From: a bacterium 336/3
GTDB taxonomy: Bacteria; Bacteroidota; Bacteroidia; Cytophagales; Thermonemataceae
Direction: 5' to 3'
Length of the DNA: 64,000 bases
Assembly: GCA_001281695.1 (NCBI GenBank)
Contig: LJIE01000001.1
Location: 1,936,586 to 2,000,585 of the forward strand
Below the pieces are notes generated by a model that saw only the letters and a program-made list of their open reading frames with translations, did not search any database and was not told the DNA's origin. The translations under genes and the position numbers were made by a program. Shown piece by piece: positions 51,248-60,760 of the stretch. The stretch's first letter is position 1; every line of letters begins with the position of its first letter.

Positions 51248-52257
51248 CTGCAAGGAGGCAATAAAGTCCCCTCTTGAGAGGGGATTGAGGGGTGTGTCTT
51301 TTGTAGATATTGTTTTTTCTTGGAAACTGCATCAAAAACATCTCCCTAAACCTCCTCAAGGAGGGAATAAAAGTTTCTCTTTAGAAGGGATTGAGGGTGT
51401 GTCTTTTGTAGATATTGTTTTTTCTTGGAAACTGCATCAAAAACATCTCCCTAAACCTCCTCAAGGAGGGAATAAAAGTTTCTCTTGAGAGGGGATTGAG
51501 GGTGTGTCTTTTGTAGATATTGTTTTTTATAGAAACTGTATCAAAAACACCTCCCTAAACCTCCTCAAGGAGGGAATAAAAGTCCCCTCTTGAGAGGGGA
51601 TTGAGGGGTGTGTCTTTTGTAGATATTGTTTTTTCTTGGAAACTGCCTCAAAAACACCTCCCAACCCTCCTCAAGGAGGGAATAAAAGTCCCCTCTTGAG
51701 AGGGGATTGAGGGGTGTGTCTTTTGTAGATATTGTTTTTTATAGAAACTGTATCAAAAACACCTCCTAACCCTCCTCAAGGAGGGAATAAAAAAGTTTTC
51801 TTTTGAGAGGGGATTGAGGGTGTGTCTTTTGTAGATATTGTTTTTTCTTGGGGACTGCATCAAAAACACCTCCCTAACCCTCCTCAAGGAGGGAATAAAA
51901 GTTTTCTCTTGAGAGGGGATTGAGGGTGTCTTTTGTAGATATTGTTTTTTATAGAAACTGTATCAAAAACACCTCCCAACCCTCCTCAAGGAGGGAATAA
52001 AAAAAAATCTCCTGAGAGGGGATTGAGGGGTGTGTCTTTTGTAGATATTGTTTTTTCTTGGAAACTGCATCAAAAACACCTCCCTAACCCTCCTCAAGGA
52101 GGGAATAAAAAAGTTTTCTCTTGAGAGGGGATTGAGGGTGTGTCTTTTGTAGATATTGTTTTTTCTTGGAAACTGCATCAAAAACACCTCCCAACCCTCC
52201 TCAAGGACAAGGAGGGAATAAAAGTCCCCTCTTGAGAGGGGATTGAGGGGTGTCTTT
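51248..52257 (+). repeat. Tandem array of ~105-bp units, each with two GC-rich hairpins
   Basis: The roughly 1,050-bp gap between the restriction-modification gene and the McrB-like gene is filled by nine near-identical units plus partial ends. Occurrences of TCTTTTGTAGATATTG begin at 51297, 51402, 51507, 51613, 51719, 51825, 51929, 52035 and 52143; a truncated one is at 52253. Spacing is 104-110 bp. Each unit carries CCTCCTCAAGGAGG, an AATAAAAG spacer, a CCCCTCTTGAGAGGGG-type hairpin, ATTGAGGGGTGTGTC and a T-rich link. Two link variants occur (CTTGGAAACTGCAT and ATAGAAACTGTAT). No unique spacers are present. Because 105 is a multiple of three, open frames run across units, but these are not convincing genes. 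Confidence 0.95.
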
Positions 52258-52296
52258 AAAAACTATATGTATTTTAAAAATTAACTTCATTATAAA

Positions 52297-53784
52297 ATGG
52301 CAACATATTTCTGTAATTGTGGAGAAAATATTGATAACTATAATCTGTGTATAGAGCATAATGTAGCAGGTTTTCCATCAAATGGCTATGAAATAGGAAG
52401 TCTTGTGTATTTAATTGTCAAAGAAAAAGGCAACTGGAAATTGGGTGCAAAAGGCATTTTAAAGAACATTACTAATAATAAGCCTTGGGCAGATGCAGAA
52501 AAATACCAATCTGCATTTGATATTGATTGGCAAACTCTTACCCCAAAAATAGATGTTACAACAGATTTACAAAATATTTATAAACCAAACTTTGGTCTTG
52601 CTATTCAAGGTAAAAAAGATATTGATACTTTTCAGGGCAAGGGTGATGAGTTAAAAGAAAAATTTAATAGTTATTTTAAAAATGAAAACCCAACTAAGAA
52701 TATAATGGTCGACTCAGTGTTACTCACAGCCATCAAAACGAAGCCTTTTATTATTCTGGCGGGTATATCGGGAACTGGCAAATCGAGGTTGGTCAGAACG
52801 CTTGCTTATCAAACTTGTAATAAAGAAGAACTGAGACAAGAACCCAAAAAACCTGGGAATTTTGAGTTAATCCCTGTCAGACCCAATTGGCATGATTCTT
52901 CTGAACTAATGGGTTATGTCAGCAGAATAAATGGGGTAAAATACATTACTACATCATTTTTAAAATTTATTGCAAAAGCTTGGAAACACAAGGAAATACC
53001 TTTTTTTCTTTGCTTAGACGAAATGAATCTTGCACCTGTAGAACAATACTTTGCCGAATATCTGAGTATTATAGAAACACGACAAGTCCAAAATAAGGAG
53101 GTTGTTACAGACTTTTTAATTTCAAAAGTAAGTTTTGAGAATGATGGTGAGGGTTTGTACTTTCAATTATTGAAAGATTTAGGATTGGATGCAAGCCAAT
53201 TTCCTGAAGGAATTAGCATTCCAAGCAACCTGATTGTAATGGGGACAGTCAATATGGACGAAACTACCCACTCTTTCAGCAGAAAGGTTCTTGATAGAGC
53301 TATGACTTTTGAAATGAATGAGGTGGACTTAAAAGCTGGTTTGGAGGCTTCTAAAAATGACTGGAGTTACCCTTCTGAATATATCACAGCAACTGAAGTA
53401 TTGGGAAGATATACTTCAGGAGCAGAAGTGTACAAAGAGTCTTTTATAGATAGAGAGGAAGTATTGAAATTTCTTGAAGAAAAAATAAATGCTGTTTTAA
53501 AAAAGACACCTTTCCAAATTGCTTATCGGGTCAGGGACGAATTTCTCATTTATTGCTATTATGCAAGTCTTAATTCAACTAACCAAGATTGGCTAACCAA
53601 TGCTCTTGATGCCATGACACACATGAAAATTTTATCTCGAATAGAAGGAGATGAGACAAAAACGGAAAAGGTATTAAGAGAATTAAAAGGCAGATTAACC
53701 GAAAAGTACAAAAAATCCTATGACAAACTCGAAGAAATGGAAGCTCGACTCAAGGATAATGGTTACACATCATTCTGGTCATAA
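52297..53784 (+). CDS. McrB-like AAA+ ATPase of a two-gene restriction system
   Basis: A 495-residue protein. Residues 1-110 form an N-terminal domain (GSLVYLIVKEKGNWKLGAKG), possibly a PUA/EVE-like modified-base reader. The AAA+ domain has Walker A GISGTGKS near residue 155, VRPNWHDSSELMGYV, Walker B FLCLDEMNLAPVEQYFAEYL and the sensor-like VMGTVNMDETTHSFSRKVLD. This set is characteristic of McrB-type ATPases paired with DUF2357 nucleases, which cut modified or foreign DNA. The partner starts at the stop codon (TAATG overlap), so the two are translationally coupled. The start is 40 bp beyond the repeat array. Confidence 0.85.
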   Translation: MATYFCNCGENIDNYNLCIEHNVAGFPSNGYEIGSLVYLIVKEKGNWKLGAKGILKNITNNKPWADAEKYQSAFDIDWQTLTPKIDVTTDLQNIYKPNFGLAIQGKKDIDTFQGKGDELKEKFNSYFKNENPTKNIMVDSVLLTAIKTKPFIILAGISGTGKSRLVRTLAYQTCNKEELRQEPKKPGNFELIPVRPNWHDSSELMGYVSRINGVKYITTSFLKFIAKAWKHKEIPFFLCLDEMNLAPVEQYFAEYLSIIETRQVQNKEVVTDFLISKVSFENDGEGLYFQLLKDLGLDASQFPEGISIPSNLIVMGTVNMDETTHSFSRKVLDRAMTFEMNEVDLKAGLEASKNDWSYPSEYITATEVLGRYTSGAEVYKESFIDREEVLKFLEEKINAVLKKTPFQIAYRVRDEFLIYCYYASLNSTNQDWLTNALDAMTHMKILSRIEGDETKTEKVLRELKGRLTEKYKKSYDKLEEMEARLKDNGYTSFWS

Positions 53785-56011
53785 TGGAAATTATTAAAAT
53801 AAAACATAATGATTTTGAGATGCTTATTGAATGTAATCATCTTATAGGTACTTTTGAAAAAGCCAAAAAAAACAACCTGAAATTTTTTCATCTACTTCTT
53901 ATTCAATTAATGAAGGCAGTATATCCATATACAATTTTAAGAGTGAAAGTTTAGAGCCTCTGGCTTCTGAGAAAACACATCCATTGATCTTCGAAAACAA
54001 AGATTATTTTGTTGGTATCACATTCAAAGAAGAATTAAGTATTGAGCCACATATTTATTCAAAAACCAAAGACATAGCAGAGAAATTTTATTATAGAGAA
54101 AAGATAAATTTTTTGGCAGGAACCATCAATTTTGGGAATGATCTTGGAAAAAGTGATCTTATTTTAAGATATAAAAAGAATGATGTTGATTGTGAAATTA
54201 TATTTCAATTTGAGGTATTCCCAACAAAACTGAATTATAAAAGCGATTATGAGAAAATTGTATCAGATATTGAAAAAGACTATCCTTACCTTGTTTTAGA
54301 CTTTCTGAAAAAAACATATACTTCATTTAAAACAGGCGATCATGCAAATACTGATTTAATTTGGTGGCAGGTTTTTGGTGGACTCTACAATAACTTTATC
54401 CAGTCTGCAAAGTTTATTCTAAATAAACCCCATAGCCGTATTATTAGAGAAACAAAATTTGTAAAAGCAGATAAAATTAACAAATGGACAAATTTTTTAG
54501 AAGAGGAATATTCAAAATATAAAGATTACCCTCATAAAAATTACCGTTCGGAGTACAAAACATTAACAAACAACACATCCGAAAATAGATTCTTTAAACA
54601 TGCTGTCTTTCAGACATTCAAACGGTATAAAAAAGTAAAAACTTTTATTGAAAGTAAATTCAATGATAAAATTACTGAAAATTTTAAAAAAGAATTGTCT
54701 TCTATTGAAAAGCAACTCAAGACAATTGCTGTGAATCCATTTTTTAGAACAATCGGTAATTTTAAGGGGATAAAACAAGAGTCTCTCGTCTTGCAAAAAG
54801 CAACAGGTTATAGCACTATCTACAAATCATGGATTATGCTGAATAGTGGCTTAAGATTTTTAGAAGGAATTCAGAAAATTGAACTTAAAAATATTGCTGA
54901 ACTATATCAGATTTGGTGTTTTCTTGAGCTTAAAAATATTTTACAACAACTTTTGGGTAAAAACAATCCTGATGAAGTTGATTTGGCTGAAATACAAGTA
55001 AATGATTTTGTCTTTAAAATAAAGAAAGGGGCAAAATCGAAAGTTGTATTCAACAAACCTAATGGTGAAGTGATAGAATTATATCATGAGTATTCCTACG
55101 GAAAATCTGAAAGTCAGGGTGTTAAATCCTTTACAGTAAACCAAAGACCTGATATTGTTTTGAAGATTACAAAAAACGATTTGAAAGAAAACTATGTTCT
55201 TACATACTTATATGATGCTAAATATCGGTTAGCCTCCGACGAAAAAGAAGGCTCCCCTGACTTACCGACAGAAGATTCTATCAATCAGATGCATCGTTAT
55301 AGAGATGCTATTTATTATGTCAATAAAAATGAAATCAAGCCCGAAAAGGAAATAGTAGGTGCTTATGTTCTTTTCCCTGGTTCTGGAGAAATCGAATCTA
55401 TCAAAAAACAAGATTACTACCAAGCCATCGAATTTGTAAATATTGGAGCTTTTCCATTGAAACCAAACGATTCTTTAAATAGAAGCCTTTTGGAAGAACA
55501 TTTAAAAACAATTATTGAATTGGATACAGAATCTGTCTTAATAAACATCTCTCCACATAAATTAACCAAGTATGAAAAACACAATCCTGAAGTATTAATA
55601 GGAATTGTTAATAAAGGAAGTCAAACTCAGTATTTTGAAACTGAGCAGAATTTGATTTATCACACAGGTAAAATACAACCTTCAATATTTAAGACTGAAG
55701 ATTCTGGTTATGTTAAAGTAAAATCTGATATTAAATTTTTTGCTCCCTATTTTTCAGGTAAAGGAATAAAAGAGTATTATGAAATCGTAGACTTTCAAAT
55801 TTTACCTCGTAATGAGATTTTTGCAGATACTCATTTTTTAGCAAAAAGAAATGATACCAGCCAACGGCTGGTCATCAGTTTGGGTAAAAAGTATGTAATT
55901 GATAAGAACAAATATTTTAAATGCAAAATTACAGTATACAGATACACAACTCTAAAAAATATCAGAAGCCCAAAAGATGGTGAGATTGAAGTTTTAAAGA
56001 TAAACTCATAG
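53784..56011 (+). CDS. DUF2357 (McrC-like PD-(D/E)XK) nuclease subunit, reading frame split by a -1 shift
   Basis: The frame that starts at the ATG 53784, overlapping the McrB-like stop, encodes MEIIKIKHNDFEMLIE and then hits a TAG at about 53952. A -1 shift in the A8 run 53865-53872 joins it to the long frame (QPEIFSSTSYSINEGSISIY...) that continues to 56011. The long frame alone could start only at a TTG (53984). In the main part, nuclease residues are RPDIVLKI and YLYDAKYRL (about 390 and 410 residues after 53984), a PD-(D/E)XK centre. DUF2357 proteins partner McrB-like ATPases. The shift may be programmed, a mutation or a sequencing error. Confidence 0.75.
53867..53873 (+). other. Candidate -1 ribosomal slippery heptamer
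   Basis: In the zero frame of the ATG at 53784 the codons read GCC AAA AAA AAC, giving A AAA AAC at 53867-53873. This is a classical X XXY YYZ slippery site. A slip here leads precisely into the long nuclease frame. I did not identify a convincing downstream stimulatory hairpin. Confidence 0.5.
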
Positions 56012-56037
56012 GATAGTTGTAGTTTTTCTTTAATAGA

Positions 56038-56586
56038 TTATTCGCCAAAAAATACCTTTTCAAGAAAAGCTATTTTCTCTTCTTCATTCCATTTTTTAGT
56101 TTTTATATTCAGATTGTATGCTGTTTTGCCTTTTAGTCCAAATAAAAAATAATCGTTTCCAAGTTCGCTATTGAGATTCCATACCAAATATTGTTTTTCT
56201 TTATTCTCTTTAATAAGTCTTAATTGTCCGTTGGTTTTTTCCTTCAAATAGTTAGCATCCCACTCATAAAACTTTCTCACAAAATTTTCAGGTGTAACCT
56301 CTGGATTATTATATGAGAATTCGTATTTATTCCATTGTTGTAAGGCAATTGCTATACTTACAGAGTCTTTTCCAACATAAAAGTATTGTTCACTTACCTC
56401 ATACTTTTTCTTTTTTACCCATTTCCCAGGAACTCTAACTACTCCATGAGGGAAAATTGTGATAGTAGTTTGGTCTTTTATTTTATCGTAGTCTTCAGAA
56501 TAAATAGTTGAAGTAGATTTTGTTGTAGCACAAGAAAGCAAAATAGTTGAAAGAATGATAGTCAAGAATAGTGATAATTGTTTCAT
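56038..56586 (-). CDS. Putative lipoprotein of unknown function
   Basis: A 182-residue protein with a lipoprotein signal: KQLSLFLTIILSTILLSC with Cys19 as the lipidated residue. The mature part is Lys/Glu/Tyr-rich (GKWVKKKKYEVSEQYFYVGK, QYLVWNLNSELGNDYFLFGL) and probably folds as a small beta/alpha domain. I recognise no family. It converges with the DUF2357 gene across 26 bp. Confidence 0.65.
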   Translation of the reverse strand: MKQLSLFLTIILSTILLSCATTKSTSTIYSEDYDKIKDQTTITIFPHGVVRVPGKWVKKKKYEVSEQYFYVGKDSVSIAIALQQWNKYEFSYNNPEVTPENFVRKFYEWDANYLKEKTNGQLRLIKENKEKQYLVWNLNSELGNDYFLFGLKGKTAYNLNIKTKKWNEEEKIAFLEKVFFGE

Positions 56587-56757
56587 GGTACTTTATTTTT
56601 GGTTTGGTCTTTTATAAATCTATTTTGAGTGTATTGGCATTTTTTCGATATAATGTTCAAAAAACTCCCTACATAGGAAAAAAGTTCCTCTTAATAGGGA
56701 TTCAAGAGCTAAAATTCTATTCACATTGCACCTTCAACCTTATAGTGTTTTTTTGCC

Positions 56758-56819
56758 CTTGTTGGTCTTCTTGACCAACAAGCCATATTTTACTTTCGCT
56801 GGTGAAGAATACCAGCGAA
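56758..56819. repeat. Two adjacent strong hairpins
   Basis: CTTGTTGGTC (56758-56767) pairs with GACCAACAAG (56773-56782), 10 bp with a 5-base loop. Eleven bases on, TTCGCTGGT (56795-56803) pairs with ACCAGCGAA (56811-56819), 9 bp with a 7-base loop. Together they fill much of the 282-bp gap between the lipoprotein and araC-type genes, which has no gene. They may be a small interspersed repeat or a structured RNA. Confidence 0.65.
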
Positions 56820-56840
56820 GGCGGATAAAAGATGTGAAGA

Positions 56841-56860
56841 AACAAAAACCTTATAGGTTT
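56841..56860 (-). terminator. Putative terminator of the AraC-type gene
   Basis: AAACC (56846-56850) and GGTTT (56856-56860) pair around TTATA; on the minus strand this reads AAACCTATAAGGTTTTTGTT, a short hairpin with a T-rich tail 9 bp past the stop codon. Confidence 0.5.
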
Positions 56861-56868
56861 GATATAAT

Positions 56869-57747
56869 TTATATATTTATGGAGTTCTGATAATATTGCA
56901 GTCTAAACTCTGTTGCTGTCAGGACTGTATGCTTCTTGAAAAATTTTGCAAAATGAGTCATTTCAAAGAAACCTAATTGTTCAGTAATATTAGATATTGA
57001 TAATTTCCTATCTATTAACAAACGTTTAGCTTCTAAAATAATCCGTTCTGTAATAATATGACTAGCTGTTTTATTTAATAATGATTTACAAATTCTATTG
57101 AGATGTTTTGGTGTAATATTTAGCTCTTTGGCATAAAAAGAAGCTTTTTTTTCAATAACGAAGTTTTTTTCAACTAGCTCATAAAACATATTCAGTTTGA
57201 GATTATAGGGATTGATAATATAATTTCCATCTGAAGCCAATACGGACATATCTATAAGAATACAATCAATTAAATTGATGATTTTATCACGTTTTGTATT
57301 TGAATCAAGTATATACTCTTTTAAGATAAGTTCCATTAAATATTCTAAACTTATCATATCATCCTTTTCTATATCCAAAAAAGATATATTACTAGATGAC
57401 ACAAATAATGGATAATTTTGTATTTTTTTTGATTGAAAATATAAATTATATATTTCTTTCGTGATAAAGATAATATAGCCATCCACTTCTTTTGATAATT
57501 CCCAATGATGAATTTGTCCTGGTTGGATAATAAAAAAACTTCCCTTTTTAACAGGATATTCTTGAAAATCTATCCAATGTTTACCTGTTCCTGCATTAAA
57601 AAGCATTATTAAATAAAAAACATGCCCATGTGGTTGATTAATAAAGCCATGTTCTGTAATATGATTACTAATTTTGTTTATGTAGATATTTTCTTGAAAA
57701 GACGAACACTTAAAGTTCCTTATCTCATAAATAGGATATTTTTTCAT
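56869..57747 (-). CDS. AraC-family transcriptional regulator
   Basis: A 292-residue DNA-binding protein. The N-terminal cupin-like sensor domain shows NQPHGHVFYLIMLFNAGTGK and SFFIIQPGQIHHWEL (about residues 37-90). The C-terminal 100 residues hold the two helix-turn-helix motifs of the AraC/XylS family: FYAKELNITPKHLNRICKSL and ISNITEQLGFFEMTHFAKFF. The ligand is unknown. It is divergent from the DUF983 gene across 84 bp, which might be a target. Confidence 0.9.
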   Translation of the reverse strand: MKKYPIYEIRNFKCSSFQENIYINKISNHITEHGFINQPHGHVFYLIMLFNAGTGKHWIDFQEYPVKKGSFFIIQPGQIHHWELSKEVDGYIIFITKEIYNLYFQSKKIQNYPLFVSSSNISFLDIEKDDMISLEYLMELILKEYILDSNTKRDKIINLIDCILIDMSVLASDGNYIINPYNLKLNMFYELVEKNFVIEKKASFYAKELNITPKHLNRICKSLLNKTASHIITERIILEAKRLLIDRKLSISNITEQLGFFEMTHFAKFFKKHTVLTATEFRLQYYQNSINI

Positions 57748-57831
57748 AAATGTCTTTTTTGTATAAATTAATACGTAAAGTATACTATAAAAAGAAACTA
57801 AGATGTTTTTATTTTGTAATAAAAAACAATT

Positions 57832-58176
57832 ATGTATTATTTAGTTCAGAATAAATGTCCTAATTGCCATAAAGGCAAAGTTTTTGAAGTTAAAAATGTT
57901 TTGTTTTCATGGGGTTTTTCTAAAATGAATGAAGAATGTAGTTTTTGTAACTTTAAATTTGATAAAGAACCTGGTTATTTTTTTGGAGCCATGTACGTGA
58001 GCTACGGATTAGGCATGTTAGAAGGGATACTTACTTATTTAATTTGTCATTACATTTTGAATATTCCAAAATTTGATTGGATTCTCTTTATAATGTGTTC
58101 AGTAATATTATCATTATGTTTCTTTAATTTTAGACTTTCAAGGTTAATTTGGATATACTTTATGAAAAACTTATAG
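57832..58176 (+). CDS. DUF983 domain-containing membrane protein
   Basis: A 114-residue protein. The N-terminus is a zinc-ribbon-like element with CPNCHKGKVF and, after a short loop, ECSFCNFKFDKEPGYFFGAM, the DUF983 signature. Two TM helices follow. Bacteroidota members usually stand as single genes of unknown function. It is bounded downstream by a bidirectional terminator shared with guaA. Confidence 0.88.
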   Translation: MYYLVQNKCPNCHKGKVFEVKNVLFSWGFSKMNEECSFCNFKFDKEPGYFFGAMYVSYGLGMLEGILTYLICHYILNIPKFDWILFIMCSVILSLCFFNFRLSRLIWIYFMKNL

Positions 58177-58207
58177 CTCAGAGCTTTTCTTTTCAAGATT
58201 AAAAAAT

Positions 58208-58241
58208 AAAAAGTCCTTCAGTTTAAACTAAAGGACTTTTT
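58208..58241. terminator. Bidirectional terminator
   Basis: An 11-bp stem (AAAAAGTCCTT at 58208-58218, AAGGACTTTTT at 58231-58241) encloses a second palindrome AGTTTAAACT. It lies between the convergent DUF983 and guaA genes. Confidence 0.85.
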
Positions 58242-58266
58242 TTATCTAATTTCTCACATCTAAAAA

Positions 58267-59793
58267 CTATTCCCACTCAATAGTAGCAGGGGGTTTAGAA
58301 GAAATGTCGTATACTACTCGGTTTACACCTTTCACCTTGTTGATAATCTGGTTTGAAATATCAGCCAAGAAATCGTAAGGCAGTCTGCACCAGTCGGCAG
58401 TCATGCCATCCAAACTGCTTACAGCTCTCAAGGCTACAACACGCTCATAGGTACGTTCATCACCCATCACACCCACACTCTGGATAGGCAATAAAATAGC
58501 TCCTGCCTGCCAAACTTCGTTGTATAGGTTTGCTTTTTTCAAGCCTTCAATAAAAATAGCATCTACTTCTTGCAATAAAGCTACTTTTTCGGCTGTAATA
58601 TCGCCTAAAATACGAATGGCAAGCCCTGGACCAGGGAAAGGGTGACGATTTAAAATATTTTCAGGTAAACCCAATTCTCTTCCAATTAATCTTACTTCAT
58701 CTTTGAAAAGGGTATTCAAGGGTTCAACAATTTTAAGATTCATTCTTTCAGGCAAACCACCAACATTATGATGCGATTTGATGGTCACAGAAGGACCAGC
58801 CACACTTACACTTTCAATCACATCAGGGTAGATAGTACCCTGTCCCAGCCACTTTACATCCTGAATTTTATGAGCTTCAATATCAAAAACATCAATAAAA
58901 GTTTTTCCAATGGCTTTTCTTTTGGCTTCTGGGTCAGAAAGTCCAGCCAATTCTTTGTAAAATAAGTCTTTCGTATCTACACCCACCACATTCAAACCCA
59001 AATCCTGATAAGAGTGTAAAACGCCTTCAAATTCATTTTTACGCAAAAGACCATTATCTACAAAAATACAATACAGATTTTTACCAACAGCTTTATGCAA
59101 AAGCATCGCTGCTACACTCGAATCCACACCACCCGAAAGTCCTAAAACTACTTTATCAGAACCTAATTTTGCTTTTAAATCAGCTACCGAGCTTTCTATA
59201 AATGAGGCAGATGTCCAGTCCTGAGAGCATTTGCAAATATTGACTACGAAATTCTTTAGAAGAACTTTGCCTTCCAAAGAGTGTGTTACCTCAGGATGAA
59301 ATTGAATACCAAAGGTTTCTTCGCCTTGTATCTGGAAAGCTGCTACTCGTACACTTTCTGTACTTGCAATGAGTTGGAAATTTTCAGGAATTTGTGTAAT
59401 CGTATCTCCATGGCTCATCCAAACCTGCGAATGATCAGAAAGCCCATTTAAAAGGGCATTACCTTGCTCAAAAGAAGCTAAATTAGCTCTGCCATACTCA
59501 CGTGTAGGAGAGGCTTCTACACTTCCATCGAACTTCTGAGCAAGTAACTGAGCTCCATAACAAACACCTAAAATAGGTAGTTTCTTACGAATAGCCATCA
59601 AATCTACATCAGGAGAGCCTGCATCTCGTACAGAACAAGGGCTACCCGAAAGAATGATGCCTTTGATGTCATCAGTAAGGTTTGGAATTTTGTTGAAAGG
59701 ATGAATTTCACAATAAACGTTCAATTCTCTAACTCTACGGGCAATCAGCTGGGTATATTGCGAACCAAAATCAAGAATCAGAATTTTTTCCAT
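58267..59793 (-). CDS. guaA: GMP synthase (glutamine-hydrolysing)
   Basis: A 508-residue enzyme converting XMP to GMP with glutamine and ATP in purine synthesis. The class I glutamine amidotransferase domain has the nucleophile Cys in [12 protein letters not shown] and His-x-Glu in [12 protein letters not shown]. The ATP-pyrophosphatase domain has the P-loop [16 protein letters not shown]. The dimerisation domain ends with the invariant KPPATIEWE. It is of full length and starts with [20 protein letters not shown], as is typical. Confidence 0.97.
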   Translation of the reverse strand: MEKILILDFGSQYTQLIARRVRELNVYCEIHPFNKIPNLTDDIKGIILSGSPCSVRDAGSPDVDLMAIRKKLPILGVCYGAQLLAQKFDGSVEASPTREYGRANLASFEQGNALLNGLSDHSQVWMSHGDTITQIPENFQLIASTESVRVAAFQIQGEETFGIQFHPEVTHSLEGKVLLKNFVVNICKCSQDWTSASFIESSVADLKAKLGSDKVVLGLSGGVDSSVAAMLLHKAVGKNLYCIFVDNGLLRKNEFEGVLHSYQDLGLNVVGVDTKDLFYKELAGLSDPEAKRKAIGKTFIDVFDIEAHKIQDVKWLGQGTIYPDVIESVSVAGPSVTIKSHHNVGGLPERMNLKIVEPLNTLFKDEVRLIGRELGLPENILNRHPFPGPGLAIRILGDITAEKVALLQEVDAIFIEGLKKANLYNEVWQAGAILLPIQSVGVMGDERTYERVVALRAVSSLDGMTADWCRLPYDFLADISNQIINKVKGVNRVVYDISSKPPATIEWE

Positions 59794-59888
59794 GGGTTTG
59801 GGGTTTGCTAAAATTTTGTCGCAAGTTAGAGAATTTTATCTAAAATTCTTTATCTTGCTATCAATAAAGGCAAAATACTCTTATAACC

Positions 59889-60689
59889 ATGCAAGAAAAT
59901 ATTCAATTTCCAAAAGAACTAGAAAGTTTCTTTCCTGTTTTTGAAAAACTCAAGAAGAAGTTTATCAACATCACCAACACTCCCCAAAAAGATGTTCAGA
60001 TTTGGCAAAGTAAATTTGGTGGAATGCCATTTTTGCCTGTTGGAGTAGAGTATCCCAAAAATGCCAAAGGTGAGCCTTTGTATTTGCTGGCTCAAATTAA
60101 TTTTGAAGAAGTTCCAGCTATCGAAAATTTTCCACAAAAAGGTATTTTACAGTTTTATATCGCTGATGACGATTTGTACGGAATGGATTTTGACAAACCT
60201 TCAGAGCAAAATGGTTTCAGAGTGTTGTATTTTGCCGATATTGATAAAGAAAGCTTTCAGAGAGATTTACCTTTGGTCAAAGCTGAACTTACACCTTTGG
60301 GTAAGAATCTTGAGACCCATCAACTGACATTTGAGGTTGCAGAAGAATATGTAGGACTTAACGATGCAAATTTAGAATCTGCTTTGGGGGATAAATTAGA
60401 CGAGTTTAATGAAATAATTGAAGCCAATGAGTATAAAATTGCCGACTGGCTTAGTAATCAGGTACGCAATGCAGGGCATAAAATAGGAGGCTATGCCGAT
60501 TTTGTACAAGAAGACCCCCGAAAATATGATGAAGAAAAATTTAAACAATACAATACCTTGCTTTTTCAAATGGATAGCGAAGGTAGTATTTGTTGGGGTG
60601 ATATGGGAGTAGGCAATTTCTTTATTGATATAGAAAAACTCAAAAAATTAGACTTTTCAGATGTTTTATATAACTGGGATTGTGGATAA
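59889..60689 (+). CDS. DUF1963 (YwqG-like) protein
   Basis: A 266-residue soluble protein. The DUF1963 pattern is clear: WQSKFGGMPFLPVGVEYP, LYLLAQINFEEVP, GILQFYIADDDLYGMDFD and, near the end, LLFQMDSEGSICWGDMGVGN then FFIDIEKLKKLDFSDVLYNW. The function is unknown, but it is widespread and often found among toxin-immunity genes. It is divergent from guaA across 95 bp; the next gene lies 71 bp downstream. Confidence 0.88.
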   Translation: MQENIQFPKELESFFPVFEKLKKKFINITNTPQKDVQIWQSKFGGMPFLPVGVEYPKNAKGEPLYLLAQINFEEVPAIENFPQKGILQFYIADDDLYGMDFDKPSEQNGFRVLYFADIDKESFQRDLPLVKAELTPLGKNLETHQLTFEVAEEYVGLNDANLESALGDKLDEFNEIIEANEYKIADWLSNQVRNAGHKIGGYADFVQEDPRKYDEEKFKQYNTLLFQMDSEGSICWGDMGVGNFFIDIEKLKKLDFSDVLYNWDCG

Positions 60690-60760
60690 AACAAGATTAT
60701 TATAAATTTTAAGTGCTAAATATCTATTGATAACTGTTCACTAATAATGGCTAATTAACA

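Noticed and set aside
51285-52124. Small proteins encoded across the repeat units (for example with VSFVDIVFSWKLHQKHL)
   Set aside because: The frames stay open only because the unit is a multiple of three. The opposite strand is open too, and there is no start context or independent family evidence.
51248-52257. CRISPR array
   Set aside because: The whole 105-bp unit is conserved; there are no short repeats separated by unique spacers, and no cas genes are nearby.
53784-53955. Independent 56-residue protein between the McrB-like and DUF2357 genes
   Set aside because: Its second half is not protein-like, while the first half joins smoothly to the nuclease frame after a -1 shift at the A8 run.
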